Shown one piece after another: positions 35,610-47,144 of a DNA stretch of 64,000 nt (position 1 is its first letter; every line of letters starts with the position of its first letter). The notes beneath the pieces were generated by a model, which saw only the letters and a list, made by a program, of their open reading frames with translations, did not search any database and was not told the origin of the DNA. Position numbers and translations under genes: made by a program. Origin of the DNA: Raphanus sativus (Eukaryota; Streptophyta; Magnoliopsida; Brassicales; Brassicaceae); NCBI RefSeq assembly GCF_000801105.2, contig NC_079511.1:15833792-15897791 (forward strand), read 5' to 3'.

Positions 35610-35915
35610 GAGGAGAGAGGGAGTTGTGCCCGCCCTAGGGTGGGGAGGAGAGATGGAGCCGTGCCAACTATAAGGCGGGGAGGATATATGGAGCTGTTCA
35701 CGCCGTAGGGCATGGAGGAGAGATGGAGCCATGACCGCTCTAAGGCGGGGAGGAGAGATGGAGCCGGACCATGCCTGCCCTAAGGCAGAGAGAGATGAAG
35801 ACCAAGGGCGTGCCCGCCCTAAGGCGGGGAGAAAGAATCCGAGGGCGTGGCCGCTCTAAGGCGGGGAGAAAGAATCCGAGGGTGTGCCCGCCTTAAGTCG
35901 GGGAGAAGAGAGTCG
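35610..35915. repeat. GC-rich minisatellite with palindromic unit
   Basis: About eight imperfect units of 34-40 bp, each with a short palindrome of type CCCGCCCTAAGGCGGGG followed by an A/G-rich stretch (GGAGAGATGGAGCC in the left units, GAGAAAGAATCCGAGGG in the right ones). It is far more GC-rich than its surroundings. Confidence 0.8.
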
Positions 35916-36654
35916 GGGTGCCATGTGTGTGTGGCCGACTCATGGAAGGGAGAGAGTTTAGATGATGAGAAGTTATGATACTACGGTTTCTTGTTTTATC
36001 GTATTTTTGGGAATCACTTGTTTAGAGATCGAGTAATCTTTCCCGAAACCCGTTGCTCAATTCTTTTTTGAATTATACGAGGTTTAGTTCCTTCACTTTT
36101 CTCATTTTTAGAGAAAAGAGATATCTCAAAGACTTTCAGGCATTGATTCTGTCGTGACGGATTTTGACCCCCAACATCATGTTATTCAGAAAAAGTGGTC
36201 CTAGCTTCATTCTAAAATTTTCCCCATGATCACTACAAAATTGTTTCAATTTTTGTTTCTATTTGTGAGCTGTTTTGAACCTTTTCACTGTATCATAGTT
36301 TCACAAATAAACCGGAATCATGTTAAAAGTGAGAAATCATCTACTAATACAAGGATGAGAGATACTGACATATATCCTTTGTATGATGTATATTTGGAAG
36401 GAAGACACTTAATTAAAGAACTTCTTCGCAAGCTTTTTTCATGACATTTCTTTTCTAAGCGCCATCACCATGATTCATGAGTCAGTCCACTGATTTGAGA
36501 GTTGAACTCCTCAACTGGCTCATGTACCCCCATCTTCTCTTTTTCAAATCTTGATGCAAGAAAGTTATTTATTGAGCTTTTCATCTTAGAAGGTACCGAA
36601 GATTTTTCATACTTATTTGGCTATATCACACCTTTGAATTGGCTCAACTGTTTA
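35916..36654 (-). mobile_element. Probable Copia-derived remnant
   Basis: Continues the Copia-like sequence left of the minisatellite. No long frame survives, and assignment rests on context and short codon-like stretches, so it is tentative. Confidence 0.3.
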
Positions 36655-36835
36655 ATCTTTAAGTAATCTTTAGATCAGTTTCAACTCAAATCTTAGATTC
36701 AGTTTCCAAATCTGATGTTTAGCTGCATCTCGATTATCCTAGTCTACATATTCATTGTAATAGATCATGATATAATTTCAACTGGTTCAAAATATTTATT
36801 TGACTTTGCATCTTCAAATACCAACTTTCATTATT
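36655..36835 (-). repeat. Dispersed repeat, copy 2
   Basis: Counterpart of 17690-17905, same orientation and order of conserved blocks, with indels. Confidence 0.55.
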
Positions 36836-37179
36836 TACTCTACTTACTGTATACAAAAATATGCACTAAATTTTAGTCAGGATTTTATAAAAGTGATATA
36901 ATCTTATTTTAATTTTTAATACTTTTTTACCTTTTTAATCTCTCTCTCATTCACTATATTATTTATTTCTTTTACTCTTAAGTTTACCGATCACACTCTT
37001 TATATCATCTATCATAGGCCGTTCAAATTGTGTAGCGTACTGTTATCAATAGTGAATAGGATGGTCGACGAAGTTCGATGCTACTGCATCTATCAATATA
37101 TTATATCTTTATTGACCACCAATCGTTACTCTTATATTTTCATATTTTATAAAATTCATAACGCACTATTTTGTTGTAT

Positions 37180-37355
37180 TTTTTTTTTTTTTTGATAACC
37201 GTGGGGGTTCCCAGGCGGTAAGCCCAGACTAATCCCCACGAGGCCTTTCATCCGGGCACGCATGGTTATAGGTGGAAAGGTGGCCAAGACGACTCGAACC
37301 CAGGGCAGGCACTCCAGCTGGAATTCCACTACCACTAGGCCAAGAGCTCTTGGTT
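37180..37355 (-). mobile_element. tRNA-derived SINE (TSD TATTTTGTTGTAT)
   Basis: About 176 bp flanked by a perfect 13-bp duplication (37167-37179 and 37356-37368). The minus strand starts with the head AAGAGCTCTTGGCC, has a pol III A-box TGGCCTAGTGG and B-box GGGTTCGAGTC spaced as in a tRNA gene, and ends in poly(A) (plus-strand T's at 37180-37192). No protein is encoded. The intact promoter boxes and duplication suggest a young copy. Confidence 0.92.
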
Positions 37356-37368
37356 TATTTTGTTGTAT

Positions 37369-37779
37369 CCAGTAAACCAAACTCAATATTTTATTCGTTG
37401 TGCTTTAGTTTTGTATAGCTGGAAGCACAGAGATTAAACAAATGCAGTCACACACTATATAATACAATATGGTGAGAGTGGAGTGGTAGGGCAAACTAAA
37501 GAACAAGGATGACGAAAAAGTCAACGCAGTTTAAACTTGACAAAACAAAACCGACCACCTTCTATTCTTTTTAAATCACCACTCTCATATGTCCATCTAA
37601 GGCTGGACAAATATCTGTAGATTTTAACTTAATCCGTTTTGATTTGAAAAAACTGGATATTCGTAAATTTACAACGAAAAGCAGCTATTAATATCCAATA
37701 TATATAAAAAAACTAAATAAATAACAAATATTTTATTTTTTAGAATGGATATTCGATATTCGATAACAAATATTTAAAG

Positions 37780-37817
<38 letters not shown>

Positions 37818-37850
37818 TTTATTTAAGTTTTATCATATTTTTATTTATTA
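37369..37850. other. AT-rich spacer with a TA microsatellite
   Basis: Contains a (TA)n run at about 37788-37813; no gene seen. Confidence 0.5.
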
Positions 37851-37895
37851 AATTCCGCTTTAAACGCGGGTTATATTTTTCTGAAATGATCATCT
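37851..37895 (-). mobile_element. Truncated Helitron 3' end
   Basis: CCGCTTTAAACGCGGGTTATATTT resembles the hairpin region of the other Helitron 3' ends in minus orientation, but the terminal CTAG is missing; AT-rich sequence has replaced it. Confidence 0.45.
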
Positions 37896-37924
37896 AGATA
37901 TTATTAAAATATGATTTATTAATA

Positions 37925-38292
37925 TTTTGATGTGTGAATATTGAGACTTTAGGTGGAAGCACTGAGATGAGCGATGGAGAATATGCTGTAGCATTCGACA
38001 TGTCAGAATTTTGGGACGGACTGCAAGTATTTGATCGCCATGATTAAAGAACCCCATGTCTGGCCGAACTTTGCAACATAATTGGAGAAGATAGAGACCT
38101 TGAAGATATGCTTCCTGGACTTCAAAATTAAATATATTCCACGAGCGCAAAATCGGATTTCAGATTTCTTAGCTAGAATTGCACGGTCTTTCCATAGAGA
38201 ACTCTATTTTATTGGTTGTTATATTCCGGTCTGGTTACTCAGATCACATCTAGTCTGAGTAATAGAATAGTCTTTTGATGTAAAAAAAAGGT
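37925..38292 (+). mobile_element. 5'-truncated LINE 3' end, diverged relative of the 14.5-kb copies
   Basis: The plus strand encodes, with interruptions, the same RNase-H tail as the LINE at 14531: pieces equivalent to FPDFKISYIPRARNQISDFL, then PVWL, then the 3'-terminal CTGAGTAATAGAATAG and poly(A) (38282-38290). Stops and substitutions make it a dead, older copy. Confidence 0.75.
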
Positions 38293-39017
38293 CATGCTAT
38301 TATGTTTTCATCTTGTGAAGTATATTCATAGTGTTTAAGTTTATGAAAAGTGAACTTTTAATAGTATAGAATTATTATTAATATTTTTGTATGCAATATA
38401 TTGTATATACTAAAATGACTCGATATAAATGTGAAAATTGGAGGATAGTATAATATCTTTAAACATATTTTCATTATTTCATATATTGCTCAGATTTTGT
38501 TTAACAAATTTTTGATTTATTAGAAAGATTGTCCATATTTTATCAAATAATATTTGTTAAATATTTTAATGAAGAATTTATGAAAGTTAAGAATATCTAG
38601 ATTGAATATTTCATTAAACTATAAGTAGTTGGATTTTCTGTTTATACATTAGATTGTGTAATCTAAAGCTACAATTTTGTGTGAATTTGTTTTTAGAAGA
38701 TAACATATTGTGGCAGATTCCAGATTTTTCAAACAGTGTTGATGAAATATTTTATAAATAAAAGATATACTACAATTTGTGAAAAACGTTAATGACATAA
38801 ATCTTAGTACAAAATGTAATATAATAAAAGTGTGTGTAAGAGTTGAATAAATAAAACAATCAATTTAGTACTGTATATATGCAAAAATCGTAAACATGAA
38901 ATTGGTATGCTAAAAAAAAGAAATTGGTATGCTCTTTGCATTAACGAATACAATGTGTTCCTTTATGATTTATAAAACTGTAAAGAAATTTGATTGATTC
39001 TGATCTTTATACTTTGA
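38293..39017. other. AT-rich intergenic DNA
   Basis: Nothing recognisable. Confidence 0.5.
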
Positions 39018-40090
39018 CTAGAGCTTTTCCCGGGCTACGCCCGGGTTATTTTCAAAAAAAAAAATTATTTTCAAAAATTATGTTATTATAATTAATATAT
39101 AGTATAATTAAAAGTATTTTTACATTATTTAAAGTAAGAAAAAGTTTTGCAGTAGCTTAATGGTATCTTTTTCTATCACCAACTCAATGTTATACCTAGC
39201 TGATTTTTAATTTTGTATAGATAATTAAATAAAAACTTGGGTGTTTTTAAGAAATGTGCTTATGATTCAATTTTTGGTACATTACTTGTTTAGCTGATCT
39301 ATAAAAAGGATAAAAACCCGCTTTAAATACATACATGTTTATTATATACATATTGATAATTTATTATATTTTATTATGGGGAATTTTCAAAAATACCACT
39401 TTGAAGTTACCATTATTCATCTTTACCACCACTAAGTACACATTTTCAAAATACTTTATTTATTAAAATGTTAAAGACTCTTATATCTTTGTTTTTATAT
39501 GCTTTTCAAAATTTTAATCCAAAATTCTAAATCCTAAACCCCCAATTCTAAACCCTAAACCCTAAATCTTCAACTCTAAACCCTAAACCCTAAACTATAT
39601 ACCCTAAATTCAATATCCTAAACCCTAAACCCTGAAACCTCAACTATAAACCCTAAATCCTCAACTCTAAACCCTAAACTTTATACCCTAAACTCTAAAA
39701 CATCAAATCTAAACCCTAAAACATAAAATCTAAACCCTAAATCCTAAACGTTCAAATCTAAACCCTTCATTAAAAGTAGTGGTAAAAGTGGTTAGTGTAA
39801 ACATGAAAAGTGGTACTATGAAAATGGTATTTTTGGCAATTTCTCTTTTATTATTCAATATGAAAAATTTCACTTTTTATTTATTAGATATATTCTAATT
39901 TTCTCTAATAATTAGTTTTGGGTTTAATGTTTGCCGAGGGTGGGCAAAGGCTACTCTTAAAAATGGGTTCGTGTTCCCTGCGTCTAATATTTTTTTTTAT
40001 TTTTCAATTTTTTCATCGTTTGCAATTGTTAATTGTTGTTACACTGTCAACTTAATTAAATAAAGTGATTAATTAAATAAAGTGAGAGAA
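39018..40090 (-). mobile_element. Helitron D 3' end (other end not located)
   Basis: The minus strand shows hairpin CCCGGGC-GTA-GCCCGGG, then AAAAGCTCTAG with CTAG at 39018-39021. Interior sequence near 39945 (GGCTACTCTTA) resembles the interior of Helitron C near 33090. I could not see a convincing TC start, so the stated right limit is only approximate. Confidence 0.55.
39378..39845. mobile_element. Mutator-like MITE with telomere-like core (TSD TTTTATTAT)
   Basis: 468 bp flanked by perfect 9-bp duplications TTTTATTAT (39369-39377 and 39846-39854). Inverted ends GGGGAATTTTCAAAAATACCA and GAGAAATTGCCAAAAATACCA (on the opposite strand) match those of 29786-33046. The core (about 39515-39765) is mostly CCCTAAA-type telomere-like repeat. 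No coding capacity. Confidence 0.9.
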
Positions 40091-40962
40091 AAACCGTTCC
40101 TTCAATACTCTTTCTATGTGTGTCTCCATTTCCAGTTAATACTTTTGATACATGATAATAGGGATTTGGAGGAGATAAGAGAGTTCAAGCAGTTCTCTTA
40201 ATGATATGGACTCAATGTCTGTATCCACATTCTCGCTTATATCACCAACCTTGAGTGCGTACGTTGCTTCTCAGACGGTTTCTGCATTTGACCTCGCAGA
40301 AAGGGACCTGAACAAAAATAAAACTTTAGAGAGTTGATGATCTACGCAGACATTAGTAAGCACCAAATCAAGATTTCTAATTTGTTAGTGACCTCATGAT
40401 CATCTAAGTAATAATAACATCAGTGATATTTATTTATGAGAACCGTATACAGAATGAATCAAATGATCTAAGTAAGTAGTCAATCATCAGTGAGTAACAA
40501 TTCTAGATTTGATCAAGAAGCAAAACTGGAATCACATTCTAAAAACAATAGAGTGATATGATCCAGTAGAGTAATCATATATATAAAGTGCCAATCAAAT
40601 AGATCCAATGAGATTAGAGAAGAGAAACACAAACCTAGATCGCCACCGCATTTGGCGGAGCTACAGTGGGAAACGTGACCCGCCACATTCTTTTCATCGT
40701 TCTTCCCTTTTACTACCATGTACTTCCTCATTCCCTGCATGTAAAATCTTTTTTCCAGTTAAGAGTGTAAACTGGTCAGTGTTCATTTCGCTTAAAGGTA
40801 TCATACCGCACATATAATTGTCTGAGTTTCCAATTTCATATATTGTAATAGTAGTAATTACCTGTTGTGATAGTAGATCTCTGAAATCTTCTTTGAAACA
40901 GAAGTTTTTCCTTCATTCTTTCGTCAGCTGTTAAGGACTCTTAAGCCACTTGGTAAAGTCAC
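39855..40962. other. Unresolved region, possible gene remnants
   Basis: 40160-40310 and 40513-40740 show short coding-like stretches on the minus strand (for instance LKVGDISENVDTDIESISLR), but I cannot assemble a gene or name a family. Confidence 0.35.
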
Positions 40963-41385
40963 ATGGGACATATAGCATGGAGTCTTGCCTTTTCCTTTAT
41001 TCTGGTGGCCTGATCATCTTTCTTCTTCTCGGGATAAAGGTTTCACTAACACTCGAGCTCAACTAATATCTCTTCTTATTATTCTCAACAGCGTTCCATG
41101 ATCCATGGTTTCGTCTCAGCATCCGACCAAACCACCACCGGCATCTGTTAGAAGAGGGACACATCGGCATCATTGGTGGGTTTTGCGACCACTGCGTCAA
41201 CAACGTCAGGTACCGTAAACAAAACCCATAGACAGTTAACATACTATCTTGTAAAGATTACTCAAGACCACATATATTCTCTCATATTACGGGTACTGGT
41301 GACTTGTGTTTAACACATTGGTTGCAGCGGAGAGATGCGGCAAATCAGAGGGTTTGATGATAAACTTAAGAAGCTAAACCCTTAG
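40963..41385 (+). pseudogene. Unidentified gene fragment with two well-formed exons
   Basis: Exons 41092-41209 and 41328-41385 join in phase across a GT-AG intron to read HHRHLLEEGHIGIIGGFCDH, then CVNNVSGEMRQIRGFDDKLK and KLNP before a stop. An upstream piece starts ATG at 40963 (MGHIAWSLAFSFILVA) but meets a TGA, and its expected donor reads GA instead of GT. It lies tail-to-tail with the p23 pseudogene (41433). I do not recognise the family; the conserved-looking terminal exons suggest a decayed host gene. Confidence 0.45.
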
Positions 41386-42796
41386 CTAAACAAACTTGAA
41401 AGCAATCATCTCTGGCGGAAACAGTGTCTTCTTCACTTCACATCTACTGGTTTCGTTTCCTCCTTAATGGCAGCTTCATCTTTCTTGTCTCCTGATTTTT
41501 CTGTTTATTCTGCAATCACACATTCATTACAATTAAATGACACAACAAATAAGCACCGAACTCCGACAATAAATGTTCTCTAAGATTATAATATCATCTA
41601 AATGCTATATTGGGTACTCGAGTAACAGTCATTCACTCTCAGTTCATCAAGAAGAAGTTACCAGACATAAACTAAAAATGATCTTTGAAAACCCTTATCC
41701 TCATCATCACTGTCTTCAAATTCTCCCATGCCACCAACTCCTTCAAGTCCGGGCATTCCACCCATACCGCCAAGTCCTTCAAGCCCAGACATACCGTCCA
41801 TTCCGACCAAGCTCTGCAAGAAGCAACAATCGACCATGAAGTCATCTTTCAAAGGCAGATATATATACATATATTAAAATAAAGAACATCAAAAGGTAGG
41901 AACAAACCGAGAAATCCATTCCACCCGTTACGCCCATATCTATATCTCCGACACCTTAAATCAAAAGACAAAACAAAAAGCACAGAATGAGAAAGAAGAA
42001 TGCTAGCCAGTGCTGCCTTCATTGTCCTCATCAACCCACCTCCCAATCAATCTTGACATAGTGTGGCCCATTCGAAGGATCAGCTTGTCCCACGTTTCAG
42101 GCTCTATTTTCTCAATTATGCAGAATATGCTTCTCAATCCAATGTTGATTTTGCTTTCCTGAAATAGGGAAAGAAAAGGTTAAAAATGTAGAACCTTAAA
42201 CAGTTAACAAATGAAAACAATCAAGACCAGATTAGTCTATGAAACTCACCTCAACATTGACTTTTTTGTGAAGCTCGAGTTTAAGCTCATAAACGTGGTT
42301 TTCAGGACCAGCTTTTGCAGAGAAATCGAAGACAACTTCAGGGAGAAGATTAACTTTAGTCTCCTTGGAATCAGCCAACACTACGGTGAGGAAAATCTTG
42401 TCAGTGGTCTCTGCCCATTTCACTCCAGGATGACGACTGTAAAAACACATCAGAATCAATCACTTTCAAGACCAAACATATATACACATCAGAGATATCA
42501 AAGTTTGTACAGTAGAAAGAAACTTCAATTAAAATTAATATGTCTGCAACTTCAGCCAGCAGAAAAAATATCAGATTTATAACACAATCTTAAAACGATA
42601 AACCCTGAATCCAACTACAAAGATTCAGGCTTTAGAAAGATTAAACTGATGCAAACATACTCATATGCAACTGATGGCGACAATGTAAAGAGAACAATAA
42701 ATCTTAGAACCGATTTTAAAACCCAAATTTTGTCCCAAACCGAATGAAAGCGTAGAATCAAATTCACTGATTCTACACATAAACAACACAAATCCC

Positions 42797-42935
42797 TGAA
42801 AGTTGGTAAATCTCTAATGATCAGAGTTGTTATATTCATAAGGTATATATACCCAAGGTTGTTACAAGAATATCGTAACTACAAAATCTACAAAAATATT
42901 GTGACTTATCTATAACAGAATATCCTATTCTATCA
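42797..42935 (-). repeat. 3' LTR of the young Copia element
   Basis: Starts TGAAAGTTGG and ends ATTCTATCA on the plus strand; PPT follows on its right. Confidence 0.95.
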
Positions 42936-42950
42936 CCCTCCCTCAGTCAA
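42936..42950 (-). other. Polypurine tract of the young Copia element
   Basis: The minus strand reads GACTGAGGGAGGG immediately before the 3' LTR. Confidence 0.85.
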
Positions 42951-44429
42951 ACCGTGGCCTTGACGTAAGGTGAGACTGGCTCGAAAGTCATTGAACAAGG
43001 TTGTCGGAAGACCCTTTGTGAAAATATCAGCGTACTGCAGAGAGGATGGAACAAATAGAACTTTAACATGTCCAATAGAAACTTTTTCCCGAACAAAGTG
43101 AAGATCAATCTCCACATGTTTAGTACGTTGATGTCGCACTGGATTTTGAGACATGTAAACTGAACTTATGTTGTCACAATAGACGATGGAGGCTTTGGAA
43201 AGAGGATGTCCAAGCTCAAACAGTAGATTTCGAATCCATGTTAGTTCTGCAACAGCATTCGCAATGCCCTTATATTCGGCTTCGGCACTAGAACGAGATA
43301 CACTTCCTTGTCGTTTAGAAGACCATGAGATAAGATTAGAGCCCAAGTAGACGCAGTAACCTGAAGTTGAGCGACGAGTATCGGGACAGCCTGCCCAATC
43401 GGCATCAGAGTAAGCAACTAGTTCATCAATAGGTGAAGGAAGAAGCTGAAGACCAAAGCCAGCAGTGCCCTGAAGATAGCGAATGATACGTTTCAATGCT
43501 TGAAGATGAGGAAGCCGAGGATCATGCATATAGAGACAGATTTGATGAACCCCATAAGCTATGTCAGGTCGTGTGAAGGTTAAGTATTGAAGAGCTCCAG
43601 CAAGTCGTCTGTATTGAGTAGGATCAGGCACTCGTTCACCTTCTTCTGCTTTGAGCTTGGAGTGTAAGTCAACAGGAGTCGCAAGGGGTTTGCAGTCTTC
43701 CATTCCAGCCCGTTTGATAATGTCAAGCGCGTATGCTTTTTGACTCAGAAAAATGCCGCCATTGATAAACTCAGCCTTAACACCCAAGAAGAAATGAAGT
43801 TTGCCAGAGTCCGACATCGGAAACTCTGTTTTAAGCTTGGCGATGATTTGTTGCAGAAACTTATCATCCGAGGCTGTCAAGATGATGTCATCTACATAAA
43901 GAAGCAGGTAAGCTCTACGTGATCCTTTGTTGAAGATGAAGAGAGACGCATCACTCTTACTGCACCGGAAACCCATGTGAAGAACAAATGAAGTAAATCG
44001 TGCGTTCCATGCGCGTGGAGCCTGTTTTAAGCCATAAATGGCCTTATTGAGCTTGCAGACGTAGTCTGGATGTTCTTTGCTTTGGTAACCAGGTGGTTGA
44101 TGCATATAGATGGTTTCATCAAATAGTCCATGGAGGAAGGCATTCTTAACATCTAGTTGATGTATGGGCCAGTTGCTTGCAAGACTAACGTCAAGGACAG
44201 TTCGGATGGTAGCAGGTTTGACAACGGGGCTGAACGTCTCATTGTAATCGACACCTTCTTCTTGAGACTTTCCATTGGCAACGAGACGAGGCTTATGCTT
44301 GAACGGTTGACCATCTGCATCTAACTTATGCTTATAAAGCCACATACAACGAACAATGTTAGTGTTGCTTGGTCTTGGAACAAGATCCCAAGTCTTTGTC
44401 TCAATAAAAGAATCAAAAGCATCATCCAT
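42936..44429 (-). pseudogene. Copia reverse transcriptase and RNase H (C-terminal part)
   Basis: A 498-codon open segment (42933-44429) downstream of an in-frame TAA. Reverse transcriptase spans about 44350-43650, with LDVKNAFLHG, YGLKQAPRAW and the catalytic LLLYVDDIILT. The Ty1/copia RNase H spans about 43130-42980 and upstream, with YSDADWAGCPDTRRSTSGYC, SSAEAEYKGIA, CDNISSVYMSQNP and HQRTKHVEIDLH. It joins the upstream gag-integrase frame without a shift: only TAA at 44454-44456 separates them, so a single substitution broke the polyprotein. Confidence 0.9.
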
Positions 44430-44453
44430 TGCAGGTTTCCAGTTTGGATCCAG

Positions 44454-47059
44454 TTAAGCTGTTTTGTGGCTAGAAGGCAGAGGTGAAACAGTGGAAAGAA
44501 GAGAGAACTGTTTCTTAGGCTTTGTGATTCCATCTTTACCTCTCGTGCGCATGGAATGAGTAGGAAGAGGAGGCACTTGAGGTTGAGGAAGCAGAGGAAG
44601 TGTAACTGGTGTTGCATTGTTTGAAGTAGCCGGCTGTTGAGGAAGAGCAGGAGCCAGCTGGGAACCTGATTGAAGAATTGCTTTAAAGATAGAAGATGGC
44701 TCATCATCAGTGTGAAGAAAACGATAAGTAGATGATGAAGAAGCTTTTTCTGCAGCTGGGAAAACAGTCTCGTCAAAGAAAACGTGACGAGATAGAATTA
44801 TCTTGTGAGTTTTAAGATCAAGACAACGATAACCAGAATGTTGAGAAGGATAACCGAGGAAAAGGCAAGGTGTTGATCGAGGAGCCAGTTTGTGAAGATT
44901 GGAATGATTTAGATTAGGAAAACAGAGACACCCAAAAACTTTAAGATGATCATACCTTGGCTTTTTGTGAAAGAGGACACTAAAAGGTATTCGATTTTGA
45001 ATGGCTGAAGAAGGCAAAATGTTGAGAATATGAGCTGAGGTTTGAAGCGCTTCAACCCAATAAGCCGGTGAGAGATGAGCTTGAAAGAGAAGACACCGGA
45101 TCGAATTGTTGATAGTTCTAATCATGCGCTCAGATTTGCCATTTTGTTGAGAAGTGTGAGGACAAGAGAATCTAAATTGAATACATTTAGTTTGAAAGAA
45201 GTGTTGAAATTGTGAGTTTTGATACTCACCCCCATTATCACATTGAAGAGCTTGTATTTTAGTGTGAAACTGATTCTCAACATACGAATGAAATATTTGA
45301 AAAGTGTTAAAGGTATCAGATTTGCGTTTCAGAGGATAAACCCATAAGAAGTGAGAAAAATCATCCAAAAAGAGAATGTAATATTTGAAACCACTGATAC
45401 TTGTTTTAGGAGAAGTCCATATGTCTGAGTGTATGAGTTCAAACGGACGAGTGGTGACAGAGAGAGACTTAGAAAATGGCTGTTTTATTTGTTTCCCTAG
45501 CTGACAAACTTCACAAGAAGAAGACAAGTTGTCATTATTACAAGAAATCAAATTCATGGAATTTAAAGAAAACAGAGACTGCTTATTGAGATGAGCAAGT
45601 CTTTTGTGCCAAATGTTTGGCGAGAAAGAAAGCAAAGCAGAGGAGACATTTGGTGAAGGAGGACGAGTGGACAAGGATGGTGGAATTGAGTAGAGATCAC
45701 CCGAGCTGTTACTGCGCAGAAGAACCGTCCGGGAGAGGAGATCCTTCACAGAAAACCCAAATGGATCAAATTCAACAGAACAGAAATTATCACGAGTAAA
45801 TTTTCTCACCGAAATCAAGTTCTTAACCATTTGAGGAGTGATAAGAACATTGTTAAGAGAAAGAGGACGAGATGAAGAAGTGAGAGAGGTGTTACCAGAA
45901 GAGACTACTGGGATCCGAGAACCGTTGCCAACAATTACATAATGATTGATACTGTTATTAAGATTAGACGAGAGAATACCTTCATGATTAGCCATATGGC
46001 TAGTAGCACCTGAGTCCATATACCAGTCACCAGCCGATGGATCAGCTAGAGTCATAGTGTTGAAGGCATGAGCAAAATCGGTAGTCATCTGTGGTGATTG
46101 CAAGGCAAGATTGGCTTGTTGAGGAGTGTTTGGGCGAGTCCCAAGAAGACCACGCTGAGCTTGATTAGGCATCATGTACTGTCCCCAAAACGGAACACCA
46201 AGACTGCCCTGTTGCTGCCACTGAGGATACGGAGGCTGCCAGAAGCCATTGGGAGACCAGTTCTGATTGTACCGATTGTTGTAACCACGTCCACGTCCTC
46301 TGTTATTGCGTCTCCCTCTGTAGTTGTTGTGATTGTAACCCTGACTTGGCGGACGAGGAGAAGCAGGTGGGGCTGATTTCGAATCAGTAACTGTGAGAGC
46401 AGTAGAAGAGGAAGAGGATGAAGCAGGTGTAGTGGCTGGTTTGACGAACTTGGTGATCCGCTTCTCCTCGAGTTCCAGCATAGACTGAGCCGATTCAAAA
46501 GAAGGAAAAGGCTCACGATGCTTGATGACATTAATAATGTTATCAAATCGTTCATTGAGTCCATTGAGAAGGTACATGATAAGTGTCCTGTCAGTAACCG
46601 GAGCAGCAACGTTTGACAGAAGATCCGATAAGGATTTTAGCTTCTGACAGTAAGCTTGAATGGTCATGTCACCAATCTCGGTGGTCCGTAGCTCATTGTC
46701 GAGTTGAATAGCTCTGGCTTCCTTGTTGTTGCGAAATTGGTTTTCAATCCGGGTCCAGACATCTCTCGCCGTACCACCAGGTTTGAAAGAACTCCTGAAG
46801 AGCTTTGGCGCTAAAGTACTGAGAGCCAAAGTTTCACCAAGCCATCGCGTTTGAACCATTGTGCATCGTTCTCGTCAGCAGCGACTGTGGTTCCATCAAG
46901 ATGTCCTGAGACATCAAAAGTAAGACAGTGCATGAGAAGAAGTTCACGCCACGCATCATAATTGTGATCCTCTAGGTCAAGGATGATGGGTATGTGAGTT
47001 TTGATGTTGGTAACACCAAACGCTCGATCATGAGCAGGTAGCGGAGCAGGAGCAGCCAT
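44454..47059 (-). pseudogene. Copia gag, protease and integrase (N-terminal part)
   Basis: Gag starts at MAAPAPLPAHDRAF (47059); the Met at 47128 would lie in the PBS and is rejected. The frame shifts by one base near 46815-46825, after KRDGLVKLWL, and continues as the 801-codon frame ending at 44454. Gag (UBN2 type) lacks a CCHC knuckle and has an Arg-Gly-rich stretch (GRRNNRGRGRGYNNR) instead. The protease follows (DWYMDSGATSHMA), then the pre-integrase zinc finger (WHKRLAHLNKQ, CEVCQLGK) and the integrase core with HSDIW, DDFSHFLWVYPLK and DNGGEY...QNGKSER. The shift and the TAA at 44454 are its only visible lesions. Confidence 0.9.
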
Positions 47060-47127
47060 TGAGAGAAGAAAGAAAAGAGAGATCGAAGAGAAGATAGAAA
47101 CGAGAAAGAGATCTAGATGAGAGAGCA

Positions 47128-47144
47128 CCTATGCTCTGATACCA
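47128..47144 (-). other. Primer binding site (initiator tRNA-Met)
   Basis: The minus strand directly after the 5' LTR reads TGGTATCAGAGCATAGG, complementary to the 3' end of plant initiator tRNA-Met. Confidence 0.93.

Noticed and set aside
35610..35915. CRISPR-like array
   Set aside because: Units are imperfect, have no unique spacers of constant length, and this is a plant nuclear sequence; it is a minisatellite.
37180..37355. Functional tRNA gene
   Set aside because: The A- and B-boxes are part of a 176-bp element with a poly(A) tail and 13-bp TSD, and no cloverleaf with acceptor stem is seen, so it is a SINE.
46098..46609. Frames of 92 and 145 codons overlapping the Copia gag-pol region
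   Set aside because: They are out-of-frame shadows; the protease/integrase frame covers the region.
47060..47128. Upstream Met at 47128 as the Copia gag start
   Set aside because: It overlaps the primer binding site; the Met at 47059 begins typical gag sequence.
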